DNA of 21,799 bases. Origin: Candidatus Omnitrophota bacterium (GTDB taxonomy: Bacteria > Omnitrophota > Gorgyraeia > Zapsychrales > Zapsychraceae). The stretch spans positions 1-21,799 of the forward strand of contig JAGOSC010000045.1 of the NCBI GenBank assembly GCA_018062515.1. The letters run 5' to 3'. Each line of letters starts with the position of its first letter. Position 1 is the stretch's first letter. The notes under the pieces were generated by a model. It was given only the letters and a program-made list of their open reading frames with translations. It did not search any database and had not been told where the DNA came from. Position numbers and translations under genes: made by a program. Positions 6,213-13,666 of the stretch are shown here, one piece after another.

Positions 6213-7136
6213 ATGAGCGCGATTCTCGACATTAAAAATTTAAATAAAACTTACGCCGGCGGATTCCAGGCCTTAAAAAATATCAATTTGGAAATCCGTA
6301 AAGGTGAAATCTTCGCCCTGCTGGGACCAAACGGCGCCGGAAAGACGACGCTGATTAGCTCCGTGTGCGGAATTATCAATCCGACGAGCGGCACCATTCT
6401 CGTCGACGGACATGATATTATTCGTGAGTTTCGGCTCACACGCGCCTTGATTGGCCTTGTTCCGCAGGAATTAGCGACGGATGCTTTTGAAACGGTATGG
6501 GATACAGTTACCTTCAGCCGTGGATTGTTTGGAAAACCTTTTGACGCTCATTATATTGAGACGGTACTAAAAAATTTATCGCTCTGGGATAAAAAAGATA
6601 ATAAAATCAGAACTCTCTCCGGCGGGATGAAACGCCGGGTCATGATTGCCAAAGCCTTGTCGCATGAACCGCGTTTATTATTTTTAGATGAACCGACGGC
6701 CGGCGTCGACGTGGAATTACGAAAAGATATGTGGAATCATGTCCGGACACTTCAGCGCATGGGTGTAACGATTATCTTAACGACGCATTATATCGACGAG
6801 GCAGAGGAAATGGCGGACCGTATCGGCATTATCAATAACGGTGAACTCATCATCACCGAACAAAAATCCGAATTAATGAAAAAACTTGGCCACAAAGAAT
6901 TGATTCTCGATTTTAATGAAGCCATCAAGGAAATTCCTTCCGAATTGAATAAATACTCATTAACATTAAATGCAGAGAAGACCCAATTGATTTACAGTTT
7001 TGATTCCACCATCGAGGATAATGGAATTTCCAGCTTGCTGTCCGTTCTTAACCGAAATGGCCATACGTATAAAGATATTCATACCAAACAAAGTTCTCTT
7101 GAAGATATATTTATTAAATTGGTGACAAGAAAATGA
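6213..7136 (+). CDS. yadG: ABC transporter ATP-binding protein, YadG-like
   Basis: All ABC ATPase motifs are present in 307 residues: Walker A GPNGAGKTT (38-46), Q-loop glutamine in LVPQE (Q85), signature LSGGMKRR (135-142), Walker B LLFLDEPTAGVD (155-166) and the switch histidine in TTHY (H192). LGPNGAGKTT, GLVPQE, MLSGGMKRR-like and DEPTAGVD blocks, and the whole length, closely resemble E. coli YadG. It should energise the permease encoded next, with which it overlaps by 4 bp (ATGA). The pair forms an ABC-2 exporter of unknown substrate. A Shine-Dalgarno AAAGGT lies ~12 nt before the ATG. I find no convincing promoter; TATATT at 6155-6160 is the best -10 candidate, without a good -35. Confidence 0.92.
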   Translation: MSAILDIKNLNKTYAGGFQALKNINLEIRKGEIFALLGPNGAGKTTLISSVCGIINPTSGTILVDGHDIIREFRLTRALIGLVPQELATDAFETVWDTVTFSRGLFGKPFDAHYIETVLKNLSLWDKKDNKIRTLSGGMKRRVMIAKALSHEPRLLFLDEPTAGVDVELRKDMWNHVRTLQRMGVTIILTTHYIDEAEEMADRIGIINNGELIITEQKSELMKKLGHKELILDFNEAIKEIPSELNKYSLTLNAEKTQLIYSFDSTIEDNGISSLLSVLNRNGHTYKDIHTKQSSLEDIFIKLVTRK

Positions 7137-7894
7137 ATTGGAGAGCAGTCAAAGCAATTTTTTGTTTTGAAATGGCCCGTTGGTTTAGGACCTTAGGGCA
7201 AAGTGTGGCTTCGCCGGTGATTTCTACCGGTTTATACTTTGTTGTTTTCGGGGCCGCGATTGGTTCACGCATTGAATCGATCGACGGAATCAGTTATGGA
7301 TCTTTTATTGTCCCGGGATTGATTATGTTGTCTGTTTTGACGGAAAGTATTTCAAATGCCTCGTTCGGTATTTATTTCCCCAAATTCACCGGGACCATTT
7401 ATGAAATTTTATCTGCGCCGATTTCCTATATAGAAATCATGCTGGGATATGTTGGAGCTGCGGCAACTAAATCGATTATTTTAGGAATTCTTATTTTGTC
7501 GACGGCATTCTTCTTTGTTCCGGTTCAAGTCAATCATCCGTTTCTGATGCTTTTATTTCTTATATTGACGGCGGTAACATTCAGCCTTTTCGGATTCATC
7601 ATCGGTATTTGGGCTGATGGTTTTGAAAAACTGCAAATCATTCCTATTTTAGTCATCACTCCACTTACATTCTTAGGCGGAAGTTTTTACACGATCGATA
7701 TGCTGCCGCCATTCTGGCAAAAAGTTTCCTTATTTAATCCAGTCGTTTATTTAATTAGCGGTTTTCGCTGGAGCTTTTACGAAGCCGCCGACGTCGGATT
7801 GGGAATCAGCTTAGTCATGATCACGATATTTTTACTTATTTGTATCGGTATGGTGCGCTGGATGTTTACAACAGGGTATAAATTAAAAAGTTGA
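7133..7894 (+). CDS. yadH: ABC-2 type permease, YadH-like
   Basis: This 253-residue protein has about six hydrophobic segments after a short amphipathic start (MNWRAVKAIFCFEMARWFRT). The pattern YGSFIVPGLIMLSVL, then KFTGTIYEILSAPISYIEI, then PLTFLGGSFYTIDMLPPFWQ and FNPVVYLISGFRW is that of ABC-2 permeases of the YadH/DrrB type. It begins inside the stop of the ATPase gene (ATGA overlap), so the two are translationally coupled and surely form one complex in the inner membrane. The substrate cannot be read from the sequence; relatives export drugs, lipids or polysaccharides. Confidence 0.9.
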   Translation: MNWRAVKAIFCFEMARWFRTLGQSVASPVISTGLYFVVFGAAIGSRIESIDGISYGSFIVPGLIMLSVLTESISNASFGIYFPKFTGTIYEILSAPISYIEIMLGYVGAAATKSIILGILILSTAFFFVPVQVNHPFLMLLFLILTAVTFSLFGFIIGIWADGFEKLQIIPILVITPLTFLGGSFYTIDMLPPFWQKVSLFNPVVYLISGFRWSFYEAADVGLGISLVMITIFLLICIGMVRWMFTTGYKLKS

Positions 7895-7921
7895 TCTAGA
7901 TATATTAAAAAGGAGATAGCG

Positions 7922-8479
7922 ATGAAAAGAAATTTTCTGTTACTGATATTTTTTATGACGGCCATCTGCGTTGTATTCGCTCAAGCACAAGGTACGCATG
8001 AACATGAAGTTATGATTAGTCCTACTAAAGCTCAAGCCATGATCAAGGGTACATCACAAGATTCCAAGATATCGGGAGTAGCGGATTTTACCGAAAAAGG
8101 TGATGGAGTTCAAGTTGAGGTTCATATTGCTGGGGTGGATACACCGGGGAAGCATGGATTTCATATTCATGAATTTGGCAGCTGTTCGGATACAGGAAAA
8201 GCCGCGGGCGGTCATTTTAATCCGATGAAGGTTGAACATGGTTTTTTGCCGGAAGATGGAATGAAGTCGCATATGGGTGATATGGGCAATATTACTATTG
8301 ATCAAACCGGTAGTGGAAGTATCTCTTTATTTCTTTCTAAGGTAACTATTTCCGGAGAAAATGGCATCGCTGGACGAGCCGTTATTCTTCATGAAAAAGA
8401 AGATGATTTTGGCCAACCCACCGGGAACGCGGGCGGCCGCATCGGATGCGGTGTCATCGGTTATATTGGTGTAGAATAA
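7922..8479 (+). CDS. sodC: Secreted Cu/Zn superoxide dismutase
   Basis: The 185-residue product has a signal peptide (1-~20, ending VVFAQAQ), so it acts in the periplasm or at the surface, dismutating superoxide to oxygen and peroxide. The metal site is complete: copper ligands H81 and H83 (HGFHIHEFG), bridging H98 (GGHFNP), zinc ligands H106, H117 and D120 (SHMGDMGN), and copper ligand H157 (VILHEKEDD). R173 in GGRIGCGVIG is the substrate-guiding arginine, and C88 and C176 can form the usual disulfide. The Shine-Dalgarno AAGGAGA precedes the ATG, 27 nt after the permease stop, suggesting one operon with the transporter. A His-containing segment (THEHE, 25-29) at the mature N-terminus may help metal capture. 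Confidence 0.95.
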   Translation: MKRNFLLLIFFMTAICVVFAQAQGTHEHEVMISPTKAQAMIKGTSQDSKISGVADFTEKGDGVQVEVHIAGVDTPGKHGFHIHEFGSCSDTGKAAGGHFNPMKVEHGFLPEDGMKSHMGDMGNITIDQTGSGSISLFLSKVTISGENGIAGRAVILHEKEDDFGQPTGNAGGRIGCGVIGYIGVE

Positions 8480-8492
8480 CCTAACTGCGGTG

Positions 8493-8524
8493 TACGTCAA
8501 GTCCTCCTTACGCGCGATACGTCA
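8493..8524. repeat. Direct repeat TACGTCA upstream of a promoter
   Basis: TACGTCA occurs at 8493-8499 and again at 8518-8524, a 25-bp offset, directly before the -35 box at 8528. The position would suit an activator that binds direct repeats, but two 7-mers may be chance. Confidence 0.3.
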
Positions 8525-8527
8525 TCC

Positions 8528-8555
8528 TTTACATATTAAATAAATATAGTATATT
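8528..8555 (+). promoter_or_regulatory. Promoter of the multidomain glycosidase gene
   Basis: TTTACA (8528-8533) and TATATT (8550-8555) are 16 bp apart in the 130-bp gap after sodC. The start site near 8562 would give a ~48-nt leader containing the Shine-Dalgarno AAGGAT (8593-8598). Confidence 0.55.
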
Positions 8556-8609
8556 TGAGGTCGGTCTAAGCATTAATGAATATACTAAATATAAGGATAA
8601 ATAGAAATT

Positions 8610-11600
8610 ATGTATCACTTTAATAAGTTTAGGACTTTAAGCCTCACAATAATTTTTCTAATCCTCGTCTTAAATCGTCCCACGTACGCTCAAGTTGCCA
8701 TCACGAATTGTACTGGGCTTCAAAATATCTCACAGAATCCGACTGGATCGTATTATTTGGCCAACGACATTAATTGTGTAGTCATTAGTCCACCCCTAGT
8801 TGGTGGGCAGTTTACACCTATCCGTAATTTTCGCGGTACTTTTGATGGCCGAGGACATACCATTTCCGGATTAAATATTAATCAGCCACAGTACAATCAT
8901 GTTGGTCTTTTTGGAAGTATTACAGGTACAGGTCATGTTAAAGATTTAATTATTGCAAAGGCCAGGGTCGTAGGAAATTCGCGAGTAGGTATTTTAGCTG
9001 GTTATATGGAAACTGCGAGTGTTTCTAACGTTACTGTTATAAACAGTAAGATTTCGGGAACTTCACAGGTGGGCGGTTTAATCGGTGAAAGTAATAATGG
9101 CACAGGAATTTCCAAGTCCGTCGTGAGGGATGTGACCGTTTATGGAACATACCAGGTGGGCGGTATAGTCGGAAAAATGATCGATGGATCAGCAAATAAT
9201 ATTACTCAGTCGTCGGCTAAAGTTACCATTTTTGCCTCAGTTGCCAACGGAGAGAGTGTGGGGGGATTGGTCGGATTTTCTAAAAGCGGCGATATTATTG
9301 AAAGTTATTCAGAAGGAAGTATTCAGGGAAATTTGAGTGTGGGTGGCCTAGTCGGCTTTACTTTTGAAAATGCCGGTATTCATAATAGTTATTCAAAGGC
9401 AATGGTCAGCGGGTATCAATATGTGGGAGGTATTGCGGGGTGGTTTGCTTCATTTGATGATGGTGTCAGCAATACCTATTTCGCAGGGACAGTTACGGGG
9501 AACCAGACCGTTGGAGGATTCTTGGGGAAATGGGAGTCTGGGACACGGAGCTCGAATTATTGGAATATAACACTTAATCCAACTCTTCCTGGTGTCGGCA
9601 GCGGAGATGCGGCCGGTATTTTGGCAAAAACCACGTCTGAAATGTTTCAGCAAAGTACTTTCATAGGTTGGGATTTTTATAACATTTGGATTATAACCAA
9701 TGGATCTTATCCGAGCTTAAGGACGAATTTAGTCAATGATCGTGTCCGAGGAGAAGCGGAATATATTTTAGCCTGTCAGTATAACAATATTGGTCACAAT
9801 GCTGACGGGGCGATTAATAATGTCACCGGGTTGCCGACATGGGTGGTTCCAAGAGAAAATGGCTTGGCTATACTTGGTTTGATTAAAGCTTCTGAAGAAT
9901 TAAATGATCCGGTTTATCTGCAAAAAGCTCAAAGAGCCGCGGATTACTTAGTCAGGGTCCAGGATATCGATAATCATTTAGCCTTTCCTTATAATCGTAA
10001 TGACGGCGCTTGGTATAATCAATACAGTTATGACCAGCCGCATGATAATTTCGCCAAATCTCCTTTGGCTACCGCCGAGGTTATGATGGCATTCCATAAG
10101 TTGGGATTTAATACCGCTAATGACGCCCGAAAAAACGCGATGAAAAATGGAGCTGAATTCTTACTGAAACTACAAGATGTGGCCAATAAAGGCGGTATCG
10201 ATGATGGACTGTTAGGAGCTGGAAAAACGGCGGGCAATGTCTACGAGAAATGGCGCTGGGCTTCGGACAATTCTTTCGGTTTTTTGGCTTTAAGAGCAGC
10301 GGAAAAATGGGCATCATTGAGTGGAAATTTCGTCGACGCGCAAAAATACCACGACGCGGCTAACAGAATTATTATCGGTGTTAATAAAGTGCTGTATATA
10401 TCAAACCCATTAGATCCTAACTATAACGTTTGGCGCTACGCGGTTAACGAGAATCATGTGAATCAAACCGAAAAAGGACGTAACTGGATTAATTACGCGC
10501 CGCAAATGCTCGATATTCCGGCCATTGGCGTTGGAGATTTGGCTGTCGGCGATTGGATTCACACTCATTTACAAAAATCCGACGGTGCGGTTGTCTGGGC
10601 GGATATTAATAACAGTGAAAATCCCGACGATGAAAGTAAAATGAAATCACCTGGCTATTCATTTCAAGCTTCTTTGGCATGGATGGATTTAGGTCAATCA
10701 AATTACTATATCGGCGCCTGGAATTGGGCGGTGAACAGCGGATTATGGAAGTTTCCCGTTTCGTGTGATGGAACCGTCGGCGGTTGGATCGATTGGATTA
10801 ATAATGACAATAATACCGGCGCGCAATGTTGGGAACGATTTATTGATACTTCTTTTTATTCGATCACGAATTTAACCGGCGGTTACGATTTTAATATTCC
10901 ATCATCGATGCCGGTTCCGAATCAACCCAGTATTATAACGGTTGAGCAGGGCCGGTTATTGTACGCGCAAAACGTCGGCGCCGACGGGACGCTAGAGAAG
11001 AAAAAATTGTATTATATTAATGGTGTTACCTGGAATCCGTCGACGAGAGCTCCGGTGGTTGGTCCTGATCCAAGTAACCCGCTGGGGGCAGGAGTTAATT
11101 ATGGATTTTTTTACAATCCTCCGGGTGTCCGTCCCGATAATATGTTGTATTGGTGGCAGCAGGAATTTGAAAGCCATTATATTGAAGACATAAAGCTCAT
11201 GAAAGAGATGGGAGTTAATACCGTTCGTATTTATTTTGAATTAGGCGACGACGATTTGGTTTTAAAAAGGGCTGAAGAAGTTCTGGATGAATTATATTTG
11301 AATGGAATCATGGTCATTATGACTGTATCTGGAGCCAAAGATGATTTAGTCAGCAATCCGCCGCGGTATGTCAATGTCGTCAACAAATTCAAGAATCATC
11401 CCGCCATACTTATGTGGACTTTGTTAAATGAATGGAATTTTTCTTGGAGTTTGCAAAGTTTAGGGTTTACCAGTCTTGCGGAGGCCATGACCCTTATCAA
11501 CCAAGCGGCTTTGAATATCAAAGCTCTTGATAGTAATCATCCGGTTACATCGGCATTGGGAGATGACTTTAACAATATTCCTTTGATTGTGTCTACCGTC

Positions 11601-12182
11601 GGAAATATTGATATTTGGGGCATCAATATTTATCGCGGAGCGAGTATGATTAATCCAAATAATGTTTTTAAACAATGGATGAATACGACGACAACTAAAC
11701 CATTGTATATCAGCGAATATGGAACAGATTCATTTGTCACGACCTTTTATCGCGTGGATTCCGGTTTCCGGATTTACGATGTCGACGGTCATGTAGATGA
11801 GGTCGCTCAAGGAAACTTTATCAGTAACCTATACGGAGAAATACTTCCGCATATGGCCACCAAAGAGAATAATGAACAGTGTGTGGGCGGATTTATTCAT
11901 GAATTTAACGATGAAATCTATAAAGCGGGCAATCCTTACGTTGGCCTAGGTTCTCTTCCGGATGTCAATCCGAATGGAACAGATTATAGGATTTATAATA
12001 AGAATGGATTTGCTAATGTCGGTCAGCCCGACGGTGTGACGAATGAAGAGTATTTCGGCTTGGTGGATGCCGATCGAAATCCAAAACAGGCGTATTATGT
12101 AATTAAATCTCTTTTTAAGGCGAACACAGCGGCGGATCAAAATACTCAGAATGCGGATAAATCCTCACGACACGATGATTAA
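8610..12182 (+). CDS. Secreted multidomain carbohydrate-active protein: GLUG repeats, alpha/alpha-barrel-like middle, clan GH-A C-terminal domain
   Basis: The 1190-residue protein starts with a signal peptide (1-27, cleaved after TYA). Residues ~70-330 hold about seven degenerate GLUG units (VGLFGSI, VGGLIGES, VGGIVGKM, VGGLVGFS, VGGLVGFT, VGGIAGWF, VGGFLGKW), a repeat of secreted adhesins and proteases. Residues ~380-750 (AEYILACQYNN, ADYLVRVQD and an all-helical pattern) resemble an alpha/alpha-barrel of six-hairpin glycosidases; no family is assigned. Residues ~800-1165 form a TIM-barrel glycosidase domain: EMGVNTVRIY, LMWTLLNEWNF with likely acid/base E941, and KPLYISEYGTDS with likely nucleophile E1036. 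This fits clan GH-A (GH2/GH5/GH72-like). It probably remodels or degrades an extracellular glycan. No anchor or secretion tag is visible at the C-terminus (NADKSSRHDD). Confidence 0.82.
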   Translation: MYHFNKFRTLSLTIIFLILVLNRPTYAQVAITNCTGLQNISQNPTGSYYLANDINCVVISPPLVGGQFTPIRNFRGTFDGRGHTISGLNINQPQYNHVGLFGSITGTGHVKDLIIAKARVVGNSRVGILAGYMETASVSNVTVINSKISGTSQVGGLIGESNNGTGISKSVVRDVTVYGTYQVGGIVGKMIDGSANNITQSSAKVTIFASVANGESVGGLVGFSKSGDIIESYSEGSIQGNLSVGGLVGFTFENAGIHNSYSKAMVSGYQYVGGIAGWFASFDDGVSNTYFAGTVTGNQTVGGFLGKWESGTRSSNYWNITLNPTLPGVGSGDAAGILAKTTSEMFQQSTFIGWDFYNIWIITNGSYPSLRTNLVNDRVRGEAEYILACQYNNIGHNADGAINNVTGLPTWVVPRENGLAILGLIKASEELNDPVYLQKAQRAADYLVRVQDIDNHLAFPYNRNDGAWYNQYSYDQPHDNFAKSPLATAEVMMAFHKLGFNTANDARKNAMKNGAEFLLKLQDVANKGGIDDGLLGAGKTAGNVYEKWRWASDNSFGFLALRAAEKWASLSGNFVDAQKYHDAANRIIIGVNKVLYISNPLDPNYNVWRYAVNENHVNQTEKGRNWINYAPQMLDIPAIGVGDLAVGDWIHTHLQKSDGAVVWADINNSENPDDESKMKSPGYSFQASLAWMDLGQSNYYIGAWNWAVNSGLWKFPVSCDGTVGGWIDWINNDNNTGAQCWERFIDTSFYSITNLTGGYDFNIPSSMPVPNQPSIITVEQGRLLYAQNVGADGTLEKKKLYYINGVTWNPSTRAPVVGPDPSNPLGAGVNYGFFYNPPGVRPDNMLYWWQQEFESHYIEDIKLMKEMGVNTVRIYFELGDDDLVLKRAEEVLDELYLNGIMVIMTVSGAKDDLVSNPPRYVNVVNKFKNHPAILMWTLLNEWNFSWSLQSLGFTSLAEAMTLINQAALNIKALDSNHPVTSALGDDFNNIPLIVSTVGNIDIWGINIYRGASMINPNNVFKQWMNTTTTKPLYISEYGTDSFVTTFYRVDSGFRIYDVDGHVDEVAQGNFISNLYGEILPHMATKENNEQCVGGFIHEFNDEIYKAGNPYVGLGSLPDVNPNGTDYRIYNKNGFANVGQPDGVTNEEYFGLVDADRNPKQAYYVIKSLFKANTAADQNTQNADKSSRHDD

Positions 12183-12204
12183 AGCTGGATTGTGCCTTAA
12201 TATA

Positions 12205-13650
12205 ATGAAACGATATTTTTTATTCATAACCCTGTTGGTATCTTTCGGCTGTCGAACATCCGGTGTTACACTTAATGATGTTCACTCCCAATTAAACGCT
12301 ACTTTAGTTGACCATGTTTTTTATCCGAAAAATACGGATGATGTCGTCAACATCATTTTAAAAGCGAAAAAAGAAAAAAAATCAATCAGTATATCGGGCG
12401 GAAAACATGCCATGGGCGGCCAGCAATTCGGCGTCGGGACTCTTCATATCAGTCTTTCGGAAATGACGGATGTTCTGGCTTTTGACGAAGAAAGTGGGAT
12501 TGTCAAGGTTGAGGCTGGTATAACGTGGCCTTTACTTATTGATTATTTGTTAAAGGCGCAAGAAGGCAAGCAACAGCAATGGGGCATTCGGCAAAAACAA
12601 ACCGGGGCTGATTATCTTACTGTCGGCGGAGCATTGTCGGCTAACGCGCATGGCCGCGGACTGGCGTTTAAACCGATCATTGAAGACGTCGTTTCATTTA
12701 CCTTAATTGACGCTGAAGGAAATATTCGGATGGTCAGCCGTCAAGAAAATCCCGAATTGTTTTCACTGGTGATAGGCGGCTATGGCTTATTTGGAGTTAT
12801 TGCGACGATTGATCTTCAGTTAACTCATCGTCAGAAATTGGAAAGGCGTGTGGAGGTTATTGCGATCGAGGATCTTCCAGCAAAAGCGAAACAGCGTATA
12901 GACGAAGGCGCTCTCTATGGTGATTATCAGTATAAAACCGACGAGCAGGCGGAAGATTTCATGCGTTCCGGCGTCCTGGCGACATATCATCCTGTTTCTG
13001 ATGACACTCCTATGCCGGAAAACCAGAAACAAATATCCAAAGAAAAATGGAAAGAGTTGGTGCGTCTGGCGCACACGGACAAAGGAAAAGCGTTTGAATT
13101 GTACAGCGACCATTATCGATCGACCGACGGCCAAATTTATTGGTCTGACACGCATCAGATGAGTTATTATTTTTCCGATTATCACGATTTTGTTAACCAA
13201 TCTATGCCCGGAAAAAGCCAAGGGTCATTGATGATCACCGAAGTTTATGTTCCCCGGAATGAAATAACGGGATTCATTGAGAAAATACGGGAGGACGCTT
13301 TAACGCATGATTACAATATTATTTACGGCACATTGCGGTTGATTAAGAAAGATGATGAAAGTTTTTTAGCGTGGGCTAAAGATGATTACGCGTGCGTCAT
13401 TTTTAATTTACGCGTTGAGCATACGCCGGAAGGCCTCAAAAAAGCGGAACATGATTTTCAAAAGATCATTGACCGTGCGCTGGAATTGAACGGGTCGTAT
13501 TTCTTAACTTATCACCGTTGGGCCCGTCCGGACCAAGTGTTTTCCGCTTATCCTCAGTTTCCGGAATTTCTGAGGCTCAAACTCAAATATGATCCCGATG
13601 AACGTTTTCAGAGCGAATGGTATCGACATTATAAACAAATGTTTAAATAG
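12205..13650 (+). CDS. FAD-linked oxidase with lipoprotein-like signal
   Basis: The start at 12205 is chosen because MKRYFLFITLLVSFGC is a typical signal peptide with a lipobox-like C16; upstream in-frame ATGs at 12151 and 12175 overlap the glycosidase gene, and the one at 12175 would be coupled to its stop. None has a good Shine-Dalgarno. In the 481-residue product the FAD-binding PCMH domain covers ~35-215: ISISGGKHAMGG with H68 at the covalent-flavin position of GGxHS motifs, TVGGALSANAHGRG, and VIGGYGLFGVI. The C-terminal ~250 residues form a substrate cap ending LKLKYDPDERFQSEWY, like sugar-lactone or DprE1-type oxidases. It probably oxidises a sugar or alcohol at the cell envelope. Its position 22 nt after the glycosidase suggests shared expression and a shared glycan pathway, which is inference. 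Confidence 0.8.
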   Translation: MKRYFLFITLLVSFGCRTSGVTLNDVHSQLNATLVDHVFYPKNTDDVVNIILKAKKEKKSISISGGKHAMGGQQFGVGTLHISLSEMTDVLAFDEESGIVKVEAGITWPLLIDYLLKAQEGKQQQWGIRQKQTGADYLTVGGALSANAHGRGLAFKPIIEDVVSFTLIDAEGNIRMVSRQENPELFSLVIGGYGLFGVIATIDLQLTHRQKLERRVEVIAIEDLPAKAKQRIDEGALYGDYQYKTDEQAEDFMRSGVLATYHPVSDDTPMPENQKQISKEKWKELVRLAHTDKGKAFELYSDHYRSTDGQIYWSDTHQMSYYFSDYHDFVNQSMPGKSQGSLMITEVYVPRNEITGFIEKIREDALTHDYNIIYGTLRLIKKDDESFLAWAKDDYACVIFNLRVEHTPEGLKKAEHDFQKIIDRALELNGSYFLTYHRWARPDQVFSAYPQFPEFLRLKLKYDPDERFQSEWYRHYKQMFK

Positions 13651-13666
13651 GATAGTCGTTTTTAGC

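Noticed and set aside
5881..6216. A 111-codon plus-strand open frame in the porin/ABC gap
   Set aside because: It has a TTG start without a ribosome site, an odd composition, and runs straight through the terminator hairpins of the porin leader. The RNA structure explains the sequence better.
8895..9560. The repeated GTGGGCGG-like strings as a DNA repeat array
   Set aside because: They are degenerate, in frame and encode VGG(L/I)xG of GLUG units, so they are protein repeats and not a CRISPR or other DNA repeat element.
12820..13221. A 133-codon minus-strand frame inside the FAD oxidase gene
   Set aside because: The plus-strand frame carries conserved FAD-oxidase sequence throughout; the antisense frame has no recognisable domain.
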